A stretch of DNA of 64,000 nt from Stomoxys calcitrans (GCF_963082655.1 NC_081552.1:59190561-59254560); one strand, 5' to 3'; counted from the first letter of the stretch, positions 22,556-34,966 are shown. Made by a program: numbers and translations. Notes: generated from the letters alone by a model not told the origin.

Positions 22556-23853
22556 CAAGTAAAAGCGTGCTAAGTTCGGCCGGGCCGAATCTTATATACC
22601 CTCCACCATGGATCGCATTTGTCGAGTTCTTTTCCCGGCAAAAAAGGATATAAGAAAAGATTTGCTCTGCTATTAGAGCGATATCAAGAAATGGTCCGAT
22701 TTGGACCACAATTAAATTATATGTTGGAGACCTGTGTAAAATGTCAGCCAATTCGAATAAGAATTGCGCCCTTTGGGGGCTCAAGAAGTCAAATAGAGAG
22801 ATCGATTTATATGGGAGCTGTATCGGGCTATAGACCGATTCAGACCATAATAAACACGTATGTTAATGGTCATGAGAGGATCCGTCGTACAGAATTTCAG
22901 GCAAATCGGATAATAATTGCGACCTCTAGAAGCTCAAGAAGTCAAGATCCCAGATCGGTTTATATAGCAGCTATATCAGGTTATGAAACGATTTAAAGCA
23001 TACTTGGCACAGTTGTTGGATATCATATCATAGAAGATCGAGGCGCTTGGAATGCTATTATTCGTTCGGCTAGTGGAACAAATATTCTATGATAGGCAAT
23101 TAAAGTAAGTAAAAGTAATGAATAAGGACGGAGGAGAGCTATATCAAGTTATAGTCGGATTCGGGGCTCAAGAAGCAAAATCGGGAGATCGGTTTATATG
23201 GGAGCTGTATCAAGCTATAAATCGATTCTGACCATATTCCACACGTTTGTTGAAGGCCATGCGAGGAGCCGTTGTACAAAATTTGTGCCAAATCGGATGA
23301 GAATTGCGCTCTCTAGAAGTTTGTTGAAGGCCATGCGAGGAGCCGTTGTACAAAATTTGTGCCAAATCGGATGAGAATTGCGCTCTCTAGAGGCTCAATA
23401 AGTCAAGCTCCCAGATCGGATTATATGACACTATATCAGGTTATGAACCTATTTGGATAATTTTTCTCACAGTTGTTGGAAATGATATCAAAACACTATG
23501 TGCAAAATTTCAGTCAAATCGGACTAGAATTGCGCCCTCTAGAGACACAAGTAGTCAAGACCCAAAATCGGTTTATATGACAGCTTTTTCAAAACATTTA
23601 CCGATTTGGCCTATTTACAATCCCAACCGACCTACACTAATAAGAAGTATTTGTGCAAAATTTCAAGCGGCTAGCTGACTTCTTCAAAAGTTCACGTGCT
23701 TTCGGCAAACAGACGGACGGACATGGCTGGTTCGAGTTAAAATGGCACGATGATCAAGAATATATATACTTTATGGGGTCTTAGACGCATATTTCGAGGT
23801 GTTACAAACAGAATGACGAAATTAGTATACCCTCATCCTAAAGTGGGGAGTAT
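22556..23853 (-). mobile_element. Family A element with a foreign insert
   Basis: It starts CAAGTAAAAGCGTGC with the palindrome and TATACCCTCCACCAT. After three units, about 100 bp at 23028-23130 does not belong to the family. The units then resume. It ends in GACGGACGGACATGG, the TATATACTTTATGGGGTC core and AAGTGGGGAGTATA, a degraded terminal repeat. Confidence 0.75.
23245..23392. repeat. 74 bp tandem duplication inside family A
   Basis: Units 23245-23318 and 23319-23392 both read GTTTGTTGAAGGCCATGCGA through GCGCTCTCTAGA and look identical apart from the last base. This is a local slippage or unequal exchange product, not a transposon boundary. Confidence 0.85.
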
Positions 23854-24016
23854 AATAATAAAACGAGAATTAAGAGAAAATTCATATAGAATTATATCAC
23901 TGAAAATATTTTGTTAAATATTTGTCTTTCGGAGCAAGTTTTATTGAAACATTTTTTGGAAAAAAAATCCATGAAGATTTTGACTCAAAGAATATATTAA
24001 TAATATTTGTTTAAAA

Positions 24017-25359
24017 CAATTCGGCCGGGCCGAATCTTATATACCCTCCACCATGGATCGCATTTGTCGAGTTCTTTTCCCGGTATCTCTTCTTAGGCAA
24101 AAAAAAGGATATAAGAAAAGATTTGCTCTGCTATAAGAGCGATATTAAGATATGGTCCGGTTTGGATCACAGTTAAATTATGTTTATGTTGGAGACCTGT
24201 GTAATATGTCAGCCAATTCGAATAAGAATTGCGCTCTTTGTGGGCTCAAGAAGTAAAATAGAGAGATCGATTTATATGGGAGCTGTATCGGGCTATAGAC
24301 CGATTCTGAACATAATAAACACGTATGTTATTGGTCATGAGAGAATCCGTCGTGACCCCATCAAGACCCCAGATCGGTTTATATGACAGCTATACCAGAT
24401 TATGAACCGATTTGAAAAATACTTTGCACAATTGTTTGATATCATAACAAAACACGTCGTGCAAAATTTCATTCCAATCGGATAAGAATTGCGCACTCTA
24501 CAGGCTCAAGAAGTCAAGACCCCAGATCGGTTTATATGGCAGCTATATCAGGTTATAGACCGATTTAAACCACACTTGGCACAGTTGTTGGGTATCATAA
24601 CAAAACACGTCGTGCGAAATTCCATTCCAATCGGATAAGAATTGCGCACTCTAGAGGCTCAAGAAGTCAAGACCCAAGATCGGTTTATATGGCAGCTATA
24701 TCAGGTTATAAACCGATTTGAACCATACTTGGCACCGTTGTTGGATATCATAACAAAATACGTCGTGCAAAATTTCATCCCAATCGGATAAGAATTGCGC
24801 ACGCTAGAGGCTCAAGAAGTCAAGACCCAAGATCGGTTTATATGGCAGCTATATCAAAACATGGACCAATATGGCCCATTTGCAATACCAACCGACCTAC
24901 ACTAATAAGAAGTATTTGTGCAAAATTTCAAGCGGCTAGCTTTACTCCTTCGGAAGTTAGCGTGCTTTCGACAGACAGACGGACGGACGGACGGACGGAC
25001 GGACGGACGGACGGACGGACGGACGGACAGACGGACGGACATGGCTAGATCGACATAAAATGTCACGACGATCAAGAATATATATACTTTATGGGGTCTC
25101 AGACGAATATTTCGAGTAGTTACAAAAAGAATGACGAAATTAGTATACCCCCCATTTTATGGTGGAGCACGCTAGCGTGCTTTCGACAGACAGACGGACG
25201 GACGGACGGACGGACAGACGGACGGACATGGCTAGATCGACATAAAATGTCACGACGATCAAGAATATATATACTTTATGGGGTCTCAGACGAATATTTC
25301 GAGTAGTTACAAACAGAATGACGAAATTAGTATACCCCCCATCTTATGGTGGAGGGTAT
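24017..25359 (-). mobile_element. Family A, left partner of an inverted pair
   Basis: The extreme 3' end is lost; it starts inside the palindrome (TTCGGCCGGGCCGAA), followed by TATACCCTCCACCAT. Six units follow. The array end occurs twice: 24976-25042 and again at 25187-25230, each followed by the core and TATACCCCCCAT. The junction between them reads GGTGGAGCACGCTAGCGTGC. It ends GGTGGAGGGTATA. Confidence 0.8.
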
Positions 25360-25397
25360 AAAAAATATATATATTATGATATCTCTTTTCGCTTTTT

Positions 25398-26716
25398 ATA
25401 CCCTCCACCATAAGATGGGGGGTATACTAATTTCGTCATTCTGTTTGTAACTACTCGAAATATTCGTCTGAGACCCCATAAAGTATATATATTCTTGATC
25501 GTCGTGACATTTTATGTCGATCTAGCCATGTCCGTCCGTCTGTCCGTCCGTCCGTCCGTCCGTCTGTCTGTCGAAAGCACGCTAACTTCCGAAGGAGTAA
25601 AGCTAGCCGCTTGAAATTTTGCACAAATACTTCTTATTAGTGTAGGTCGGTTGGTATTGTAAATGGGCCATATCGGTCCATGTTTTGATATAGCTGCCAT
25701 ATAAACCGATCTTGGGTCTTGACTTCTTGAGCCTCTAGAGTGCGCAATTCTCATCCGATTGGAATGAAATTTTGCACGACGTGTTTTGCTATGATAACCA
25801 ACAACTGTGCCAAGTATGGTTCAAATCGGTCCATAACCTGATATAGCTGCCATATAAACCGATCTTGGGTCTTGACTTCTTGAGCCTCTAGGGGGCGCAA
25901 TTCTTATCCGAATGGAATGGAATTTTGCACGACGTCTATTGTTATGATACCCAACAACTATGCCGAGTATGGTTTAAATCGGTCCATAACCTGATATAGC
26001 TGCCATATAAACCGATCTTGGGTCTTGACTTCTTGAGCCTCTAGAGGGCATAATTCTTATCCGATTTGAATGAATTTTTGCACGAAGTATTTCGTTATGA
26101 TACCCAACAACTATGCCAAGTATGGTTGAAATCGGTCCTTAACCTGATATAGCTGTGATATAAACAGATCTGGGGATTTGACTTCTTGAGCTTCTAGAGG
26201 GCGCAATTCCTATCCGATTTGGCTGAAATTTTGCATGACGTATTTTATTTTTACTTTCAACAACTGTGTCAAATAAGTTTCAAATCGGTTCATAACCTGA
26301 TATAGCTGCCATATAATTCGATCTGGGATCTTGACTTCTTGACCCCTAGAGGTCGCAATTATTATCCGATATGCCTGAAATTTTGTACGACGGATCCTCT
26401 CATGACCATTATGGTCTGAATCGGTCTATAGCCCGATACAGATCCCATAAAAATCGTTCTCTCTATTTTACTTCGTGAGCCCCAATGGGCGCATTTCTTA
26501 TACGAATTGGCTGAAATTTTACACAGGTCTCCAACATATAATTTAATTGTGGTCCGAACCGGTCCATATCTTGATATCGTTTTAATAGCAGAGCAACTCT
26601 TTTCTTATATCCTTTTTTGCCTAAGAAGAGATGCCGGGAAAAGAACTCGACAAATGCGATCGATGGTGGAGGGTAAATAAGATTCGGCCCGGCCGAACTT
26701 AGCACGCTTTTACTTG
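25398..26716 (+). mobile_element. Family A, right partner of an inverted pair
   Basis: It begins ATACCCTCCACCATAAG only 38 bp after the end of the previous copy, in the opposite direction. The array is at 25531-25572. Six units follow. It ends with GGAGGGTAAATAAG, the palindrome TTCGGCCCGGCCGAA and CACGCTTTTACTTG. Confidence 0.85.
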
Positions 26717-26719
26717 TTT

Positions 26720-28480
26720 TCTTACAAATCTTTCAAATTGAATTTCCGTTTTCTGAAAATTCCAAATTTTTCCGTGAGCGGAATTTTTTGGGGATCAGTC
26801 CACAAATAAAGATTTGGTAGCCCAAACAAATTTTCGAAACGCCGAAGTGGCAATCTTAAGGGGCATGCTAAAAGGCACTCAGCGCCATGCCATGAGTCGC
26901 CCGGAACGCCTCGGGAGAACCTTGAAATTTTACGCATGATCTCGATAACACTTCAGCTCTGACCGTTTCAAATTTCAAAGAGTTATCTTTACCCGCTCTT
27001 AAACGGCAGCTTTTTTTCAGTTTTTTTCGATTCTATCCCACTGTGCCACGTCCGATCGTTCTGTGTCACGCCTTGATGTCCCGGGAAGCATTTGACCCTG
27101 ACGGCCTTTTCCGTTGTTTGCAGAAGCTCTTCTAACCAGAATTGAACTCACATGGGCCGATGCCAGAGCAATCAACGCCACCTGACTCTTCACGTATATC
27201 GTGACAGTCTGATTGAGCCGCTGCTCCCGCATCGACCAGGTCTCTAGTTACTCCTCCTGAATAACCCTGCGCCAGTCTAGAAACCTATATGATTCCCTGA
27301 TTCGAAATGCAAATTTGCCCATAAACATTCCATCGAGGAACAGAGACAAACTCTTAATATACTGTCCAATTAAAGTTCAAGCTCATTGATAAGGGACACC
27401 TCTTTGGTGAGAAGTATTTACATGGCTTCTATTCATGGCATAGTTCCTCACAAACTTCGCTAGCATTAGGTGAGAAAAACCACTACTGTGAACCGTTTTC
27501 TGATGTTCTCGCCAGGATTGCGGACATGCTAACCTCTGCTCTAGGGTTCCCTCCAGAGCTTTGATTACAGGGAATTCAATAAAGACTCCTGCTGCTGGGC
27601 TTCCATCCAATTTAAACCCAACCGCGTATACAGAAGGTCCCGGGAAGGGTGGAATGTCGCGGGGTACCGCCGCGATTACCCCTACCTTCTCGCGTATCCT
27701 GTGGAGGGCATAATTGTCCAGAGCCCGGTACCAAACCAGATATCCACAGATTGGAATCGGTCGAACAATCGCAGTAACCATCCAATGTACCGCCCTCGCC
27801 TATAGTACATACATATATCCACCCGAGCAACATGTAAGAACTCAAACTTCATGTTGTCAAAACTCCCTTTATATCCAAAAGTGAAGTTGCGAAATTCCCT
27901 TCGATAGACAACCACATCATGAATAGCACTGCCACTGCACTTACATGTTCCTAATGCCAGCATGCTGATAGCCGCATATGAGTGAAGGACTGAGACAATC
28001 CGCAATAAATACGTCAATTCGTTTCTTCATGGCCTTTAAAGAGAATGATAAGAGACTGGTTGGGCTGTAGTTCTTGGGTAGAGAGAGGTTCTCGTTCTGT
28101 GTCTTCCGAATGAGAACCACCCTAACCTCCCGCCAACCAGTCGGTATATAGTGCAGCAATATGTAGACTCTTTAAATCATCAAGGACCATACGGTAAGGT
28201 TCCATTGACTGTTTGGTTTCAAACGAAATCAACGCCCAGACTATCTTACCTTCCGTTATCGAATACATGGTCTCCGAACGGATGAACAATTATCTCAGTT
28301 TACTGTAGACCAAAAAATGTATGTCATCCGCAGCACCGACAAGCGTAGGTAGGCCTCTTAAGGATTAGCTATGCTCCCCCCAGAAGTTGCTTACCCTGTA
28401 CTCATATATGCTGTTGTGTGATGGTGCCCATCTCAGCACTAGAAATTGGTTTAAATCAACTCCCTCGGCAGAATTCGGAA
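26720..28480 (-). pseudogene. LINE relic: RT, RNase H and tail
   Basis: Reading the minus strand, the order is RT (TEGKIVWALISFETKQ; then HYIPTGWREVRVVLIRK, the standard LINE RT opening IP..WR..RVV.I.K), a YSPTSLLSFSLKAM block (normally F RPISL.SF.LK), then the RT end, then RNase H (VGFKLDGSPAAGVFIEFP; VTIYVKSQVALIALASAHVS; a damaged PGHQGV block), and a tail (ECLLACPLRLPLRRFENLFG). Frames change at least five times. The YADD region cannot be read. Like the 8.5 kb LINE it joins RT and RNase H, but its sequence is clearly different. Confidence 0.7.
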
Positions 28481-28965
28481 ACCAGGAAGACCAGTGAAAA
28501 TCTCAAGTGGACTTGGATTCCAAAAATCTGTCTTAACGGCCATCTTTAGTTTTCCGCTTTTCAAGCTATGGAAACATGTGTTGTCTTAAATTTAGTCAAG
28601 TTTCATTTTTCCTCCAATTTCTACAGTCATGCAATGCCATTAATTATTGCCATGACATGGCAATGACTTGGTGGTATGTAAAACCTTATTTAGCTTAGCA
28701 AATGACGATTATAGCTATAACTGTAACCATTCCAACTATGAAGATATTTATTACGATTAAGCCTTTAATGGGATTAGTACTTAGAAGCAATGAGATGTAC
28801 AAAACTAGTCATATAGTACAAAGTTCGATATGTAAGAGAATACTCAATGACATGTATGATCCATTGAGATTGATTGGAGTGACTATGAGGACTGCTGAAG
28901 GCATTTTGTGTTAAATTTAGTTCAATTTGAGTTTGAAATAAGGCCAATAGATTCACAAAGATATA
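28481..28965. other. Unassigned, AT-rich
   Basis: No gene recognised. A 19 bp palindrome, ATTGCCATG-A-CATGGCAAT, lies at 28646-28664. TTAAATTTAGT(C/T)AA occurs at about 28588 and again at about 28912, suggesting a small unnamed repeat. Confidence 0.3.
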
Positions 28966-29572
28966 AAGGGTGATTTTTTTGAGGTTAGGATTTTCATGCA
29001 TTAGTATTTGACAGATCACGTGGGATTTCAGACATGGTGTCAAAGAGAAAGATGCTCAGTATGCTTTGACATTTCATCATGAATAGACTTACTAACGAGC
29101 AACGCTTGCAAATCATTGAATTTTATTACCAAAATCAGTGTTCGGTTCGAAATGTGTTCAAATTTTGACAAATTTTGTTCAGCGATGAGGCTCATTTCTG
29201 GTTGAATGGCTACGTAAATAAGCAAAATTGCCGCATTTGGAGTGAAGAGCAACCAGAAGCCGTTCAAGAACTGCCCATGCATCCCGAAAAATGCACTGTT
29301 TGGTGTGGTTTGTACGCTGGTGGAATCATTGGACCGTATTTTTTCAAAGATGCTGTTGGACGCAACGTTACGGTGAATGAACACATTTCGAACCGAACAC
29401 TGATTTTGGTAATAAAATTCAATAATTTGCAAGCGTTGCTCGTTAGTAAGTCTATTCATGATGAAATGTCAAAGCATACTGAGCATCTTTCTCTTTGACA
29501 CCATGTCTGAAATCCCACGTGATCTGTCAAATACTAATGCATGAAAATCCTAACCTCAAAAAAATCACTCCT
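28966..29572 (+). mobile_element. Tc1/mariner-type deletion derivative with 195 bp TIRs
   Basis: The element is 607 bp, flanked by TA at 28964-28965 and 29573-29574. The terminal inverted repeats are 28966-29160 and 29378-29572, differing at about three positions (GGG against GGA near the tip, and one C/T). The tip is followed by GTGATTTTTTTGAGG. The repeats include the transposase start codon. Only 217 bp of central sequence remains, so it cannot make an active enzyme. Confidence 0.85.
29161..29377 (+). pseudogene. Tc1/mariner-type transposase, central piece
   Basis: The frame reads FSDEAHFWLNGYVNKQNC, WSEEQPEAVQELPMHPEK, TVWCGLYAGGIIGPYFFK and DAVGRNVTVN. The FSDE Asp is the first catalytic residue of the DDE/D triad in this family; the second (usually QDGA..H) and third lie in the deleted part. 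The N-terminal start MNRLTNEQRLQIIEFYYQNQ is found inside the left terminal repeat at 29080-29140 and, as an inverted copy, inside the right repeat. Confidence 0.8.
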
Positions 29573-31111
29573 TATCAGTATAAGTGAGGTTCACTTGGTA
29601 CAGGCCACGTATACGTGTTATTAGTTCCTTAAACACTGTTCATACGCACCATGGTACTCTTTAGACTTTTCATATTTTCGATATTCGCACAAAGCAATTC
29701 CAACATATAACTCTCAGAATATTATTTTCCACTCTTATTACTTATTACTTCTTATTTTCTTACAAATACTCTTTGAAGTTTTTTTTTGTGGAAAAATGAC
29801 CTCCTTCTTCTTTCCTTCAAGCATATTATAGCCATGAAAAAATGTAATATTTATTTTTCATAAGACCTATAAAAAAACCAAAGCAACGATAAGAACTTTT
29901 TATTGCTTGAGAGTATTTTTTGCACTTGAGCAAAAATTATTTGGCAATTTTGCTTGTGTATAACTTTTCTGCAGCTTCGTTCAAAGTTTTTCTGTTAGTT
30001 TTGCTGTTGAGGAAAATCATGAACAAAATTAACTTTTCTTTCCTTGAATTGACCAATATTCCATTTTTATACATTTTTTACGTTCCTTCATTACAAGGAC
30101 AAATTTCCTTTGGGGGTGATTCACGCAAAAGAAGAAGTATACGAGTATAACTAAATATTTGCTGTTAACAAGAAGTGGGTATTGCAATACTGAGATATAT
30201 CAAATAAATCATTAGAAGTCCTTTTAGGATCGATAACATATGACAGCGGCCACAATTTTCACTTTTATTGAAAATGATTTTAGGCAACCAATGAATAGCC
30301 ATAAAATAAATATTTCAATCTTATGTGTTGGAATCTTTAAGGGCTTTGCTAATATAAAGGCTAAAATGTGAAATAACAGAAACGTTTGAAGAGATTGGAG
30401 AGGAATAAATGGTCACAAAACTTTAAAAGCACTAAACATTGATTTCGCGTTTCACTTGCTCGTTAAACTTTTAATACTGCGAGAAAAATATCCCAAAAAG
30501 CCTTCTCTTATGTTACTAGAACACAAATTCCCTGGGCTGACATCTATTTTGGAGAGTGGTAGGGCCAACCCACAATCCTAGCCATCCTTGTAGAAGTTGC
30601 AAAATAGTACTCTGTAATCTTCTGTAAAAATCTGTATTGTGTGTACCGACACCCAAAGACAGATGAATTTCAAACTTTTCATTTATTTAAGAGATCCATG
30701 ATAGTCACGAGTGGCTTTTGATCTTACTACATTGCCTTTGGCTCAGCTTGTAAGCCAATTATTGGCTAATTTAAATAACATTAAATGACCATAATGTCCA
30801 CCCAGCGAAACGTTTTATGGGTCGGTAAGACCTTGCTCACCAATAGGGTTTTTGTAATGAAAGCTACCTGCACAAATATTTGATAACATTAACAAGGATA
30901 AGTGAGGTCGAGTGTGAAAGGTAAATACCAGAGCGCAATCGATGGGAGGAACCCTAGTACAAATACCGTCTGATAGCTACAAGCATTGCTAGAAGCTAGG
31001 GGAGAGACCGGATATGGGTAACCATGATCGTAAAACGGTCTATCAGGGGAAACGTGCACTGTATTGTGATAATAAGACCTAATATTGAAACTAGGAGTTT
31101 CTATATATTTT
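29573..31111. other. 1.5 kb of unassigned AT-rich sequence
   Basis: No repeat family, RNA gene or protein family was recognised on either strand. The longest open frame (29920-30150, +) gives a hydrophobic 76-residue product with no motif and is probably chance. This is one of the few stretches that may be original, non-transposon DNA. Confidence 0.4.
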
Positions 31112-32556
31112 TATACCCACCACCGAAGGATGGGGTGTATTCATTTTGTCATTCCGTTTCCAACACATCGAAATATCCATTTCCGACCCTATAAAGTATA
31201 TATATTCTTGATCAGCGTAAAAATCTAAGACGATCTAGACATGTCCGTCCGTCTGTCTGTTGAAAACACGCTACAGTCTTCAAAAATAGAGATATTGAGC
31301 TGAAATTTTGCACAGATTCTTTTTTTGTCCATAAGCAGGTTAAGCTTGAAGATGGGCTATATCGGACTATATCTTGAATAGCCCCCATATAGACCGATCC
31401 GCCGATTTAGGGTCTTAAGCCCATAAAAGCCACATTTATTATCCGATTTTGTTGAAATTTGGGCAGTGAGTTGTGTTAGGCCCTTCGACATCCTTCGCCA
31501 ATTTGGCTCAGATCGGTCCAGATTTGGATATAGCTGCCATATAGACCGATCCTCCGGTTTACGGTCTTAGGCCCACAAAAGCCACATTTATTATCGGATT
31601 TTGATGAAATTCAGGACAGTGAATTGTGTAAGGCCCATCGATATCCTTCGTTAATTTGGCTCAGATCGGTCCAGATTTGGATATAGCTGCCATATAGATC
31701 GATCCTTCGATTTATGGTGTAAGGCCCATAAAAACCACATTCATTATCCGATTTTGCTGAAATTTGGGACAGTAAGTTGTGTTAGGCCTTTTGACATATT
31801 TCTTCAATTTGGTCCAGATCGATTTAGATTTGGATATAGCTGCCATATAGACCGATTTTTTGATTTATGGTTTTGGGCCCATAAAATGCTCATTCATTTT
31901 CCGATGTCGCCGAAATTTGGGACAGTGAGTTAAGTTAAGCCCCTTGACATACTTTTGCAATATCGCACAGATCGGTCCAGATTTGGATATAGCTGCCATA
32001 TAGACCGATATCTAGGTTTTAGGTTTTGGGGCCATAAAAGACGCATTTATTGTCCGATGTCGCTGAAATTTGAGACAGGGAGTTTGGTTAAGCTCTTCGA
32101 CGTCCTTCTTCAATTTTGCCCAGATCGGTATAGATTTAAATATAGCTGCCATAAAGACCGATCTCACGATTTAAGGTTTAGGGCCCATAAAAGAGGCATT
32201 TATAATGATTTCGCTTAAATTTGGGACAGTGCTTTGTGTTAGGCTCTTCGACATGTTTATGCAACTTGGCCCAAATCGGTCCAGATTTGGATACAGCTAC
32301 CATGTAGACCGATATCTCGATTTAAAGTCTTGGCCCCATAAAGGGCGCATTTATAGTCCGATTTCATTGAAATGTGACACAGTGACTTATGTTCGGCTTT
32401 TCGACATCCGTGTCGTATATAGTTCAGATGGGTATAAGGTATATGAGTATAAGGTATGAAATTTTCACCGAATTTTGATGAAAGTTGGTTTACATATATA
32501 CCCGAGGTGGTGGGTATCCAAAGTTCGGCCCGGGGAACTTAACGCTTTTTTACTTG
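31112..32556 (+). mobile_element. Family B, full-length type
   Basis: It starts TATACCCACCACCGAAGG, has the core (CCGACCCTATAAAGTATATA; CGATCTAGACATGTCCGTCC) with a short array, then about seven ~155 bp units each with CAGATCGGTC and GACCGAT. It ends ATACCCGAGGTGGTGGGTAT, the palindrome TTCGGCCCGGGGAA (imperfect) and TTTTTTACTTG. This is the best guide to the B family. Confidence 0.8.
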
Positions 32557-32968
32557 TTTTTATTATTTTTAATGGTTTTGAAAGAATTTTCCACCATGAT
32601 TTATAGACGATTGAGACACCTCTAAAACATGGTTTCTGAGTGCTGAAACAGCATTTTCTAGCGACGAAAATCATTGAGCTCGCATTTTTATTTTAATGTG
32701 CGATGCTAATCAATGGCTGTCACGTTCCCGTGGCCATAGGTCTTGTGAATCCAAACAAGCTTGCTCACCTATAGGAGCTTAATGAGGATCGCCAACTCCA
32801 CAAATGTGGGTACAGTCACAAAACATTTTACAAATGTATTTTGGAAAATCGCGATCCTATTATTCAACATATCTTGCCACTAATCTACACTAGCCCCTTT
32901 TTGAGCGATTGTTAAATTGTGCGGAGTTCAATGAAAACAAACATTTTCTGTCTGTCAGAACATGCATT
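32557..32968. other. Unassigned sequence left of the hAT element
   Basis: No gene or named repeat is seen. Its last eight bases before 32977 form the target duplication CTTATAAT of the hAT-type element. Confidence 0.4.
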
Positions 32969-32993
32969 CTTATAATTAGAGGTGCGCGCGTGA

Positions 32994-33225
32994 GTGATTT
33001 TCAACTCAAGCTCACGAACGCTCACGAGAAAAAAATTTTATTCACGCACTACTTATGCCGACTCACTTTTAAGCACGCTCACGAGACGAAAATTTTAATC
33101 ACGCACGACTCAAGAGGCACTCACGAGGCATTCACGACTTGCGAAATACTCACGAGAAAATCACGACTCACGAGGAACCCACGAGAAAATCACGACTCAC
33201 GAACAACCCACGAATCACGGTTAAA
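32994..33225. repeat. CACGA-motif cluster in the hAT left arm
   Basis: The pentamer CACGA recurs about 17 times with irregular spacing, often as AATCACGACTCACGA. The right arm (34802-34880) carries the inverse, TCGTGAGT, at least four times. Such subterminal motif clusters are where hAT transposases bind in known elements; that role here is inferred. Confidence 0.7.
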
Positions 33226-33355
33226 CAAATATTTTTTTTGCAAAAAACGAATAATAATTTTTTGTTTATTCGTCTCAAATCAAACATCATTTGAACGTAC
33301 GAAAATTAATATATGAAATGTATCAGCCATGCATAAACTGTTATTTGATCATTTC

Positions 33356-34717
33356 ATACCCTCCACCATAAGATGGGGGGTATACTAATTTCGTCATTCT
33401 GTTTGTAACTACTCGAAATATTCGTCTGAGACCCCATAAAGTATATATATTCTTGATCGTCGTGACATTTTATGTCGATCTAGCCATGTCCGTCCGTCTG
33501 TCCGTCCGTCCGTCCGTCCGTCCGTCCGTCCGTCCGTCCGTCCGTCCGTCCGTCCGTCCGTCCGTCCGTCCGTCCGTCTGTCGAAAGCACGCTAACTTCC
33601 GAAGGAGTAAAGCTAGCCGCTTGAAATTTTGCACAAATACTTCTTATTAGTGTAGGTCGGTTGGTATTGCAAATGGGCCATATCGGTCCATGTTTCGATA
33701 TAGCTGCCATATAAACCGATCTTGGGTCTTGACTTCTTGAGCCTCTAGAGTGCGCAATTCTTATCCAATCAGAATGAAATTTTGCACGACGTGTTTTGTT
33801 ATAATATCCAACAACTGTGCCAAGTATGGTTCAAATCGGTACATAACCTGATATAGCTGCCATATAAACCTATCTTGGGTCTTGACTTCTTGAGCCTCTA
33901 GAGTGCGCAATTCTTATCCGATCAGAATGAAATTTTGCACGACGTGTTTTCTTATAATATCCAACAACTGTGTTAAGTATGGTTCAAATCGGTACATAAC
34001 CTGATAAAGCTGCCATATAAACCGATCTTGGGTCTTGACTTCTTGAGCCTCTAGAGTGCGCAATTCTTATCCGATCAGAATGAAATTTTGCACGACGTGT
34101 TTTGCTATGATATCCAACAACTGTGCCGAGTATAGTTCAAATCGGTTCATAACCTGATATAGCTGCCATATAAACAGATCTGGGGATTTGACTTCTTGAG
34201 CTTCTAGAGGGCGCAATTCCTATCCGATTTGGCTAAAATTTTGCATGACGTATTTTATTTTTGCTTTCAACAACTGTGTCAAATGAGGTTTAAATCGATT
34301 CATAACCAGATATAGCTGCCATATAAACCGATCTGGAATCTTGACTTCTTGACCCCTAGAGGTCGCAATTATTATCCGATATGCCTGAAATTTTGTACGA
34401 TGGATCCTCTCATGACCATCAACAAACGTGTTTATTAGGTCTAAATCATATAAATCGTTCTCTCTATTTTACTTCGTGAGCCCCAATGGGCGCAATTCTT
34501 ATACGAATTGGCTGAAATTTTACACAGGTCTCCAACATATAATTTAATTGTGGTCCGAACCGGTCCATATCTTGATATCGTTTTAATAGCAGAGCAACTC
34601 TTTTCTTATATCCTTTTTTGCCTAAGAAGAGATGCCGGGAAAAGAACTCGACAAATGCGATCCATGGTGGAGGGTATATAAGATTCGGCCCGGCCGAACT
34701 TAGCACGCTTTTACTTG
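33356..34717 (+). mobile_element. Family A nested inside the hAT element
   Basis: It starts ATACCCTCCACCATAAG and ends with the palindrome TTCGGCCCGGCCGAA and CACGCTTTTACTTG|T. There are six units. No target duplication is visible at the edges (GATCATTTC at left, TTATTTTTCTG at right), as expected for rolling-circle elements. Confidence 0.85.
33488..33583 (+). repeat. (GTCC)n microsatellite
   Basis: About 24 tetranucleotides, almost all GTCC, with one GTCT near each edge. It has no stop codon in any of six frames, which explains the open frames here. Confidence 0.95.
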
Positions 34718-34966
34718 TTATTTTTCTGCATTTGTAAACAGATTCGTACGTTAAAAAACAGGGCATGTAAAGCATTTTGTTTTTCGTTATTTTCTAAATT
34801 TTAGTCGTGAGTGTGGCATGAGTCGTGAGTATCTCGAGAGTCGTGAGTTGTGATTAGTGCCGTGAGCAACTCACGACTTACGTGCACTCCTCTACTTATA
34901 ATTAAGGTACTGGTCACATTTGTTGTCCGACTGTCGGTAAATTTTGCAAAAGTCGCTTTTTTGTCG

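Larger units (their letters stand above)
32977..34894. mobile_element. Non-autonomous hAT-type element, split by family A
   Basis: The flanks carry a perfect 8 bp direct repeat, CTTATAAT, at 32969-32976 and 34895-34902. The ends are inverted relatives: left TAGAGGTGCGCGCGTGAG, right (reversed) TAGAGGAGTGCACGTAAG. An 8 bp duplication and TAGAGG.G tips are typical of hAT transposons. Removing the nested A element (33356-34717) leaves about 556 bp rich in (A/T)CACGA(C/G) motifs on the left and their inverse on the right. No transposase is present. Confidence 0.8.

Noticed and set aside
27682..28017. 111-codon minus-strand frame as a separate gene
   Set aside because: It overlaps LINE RT sequence in a shifted frame; the readable RT and RNase H blocks explain the region.
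29920..30150. 76-codon hydrophobic frame that could be a small membrane protein
   Set aside because: Hydrophobicity is expected from T-rich DNA. No signal peptide pattern or conserved motif is evident.
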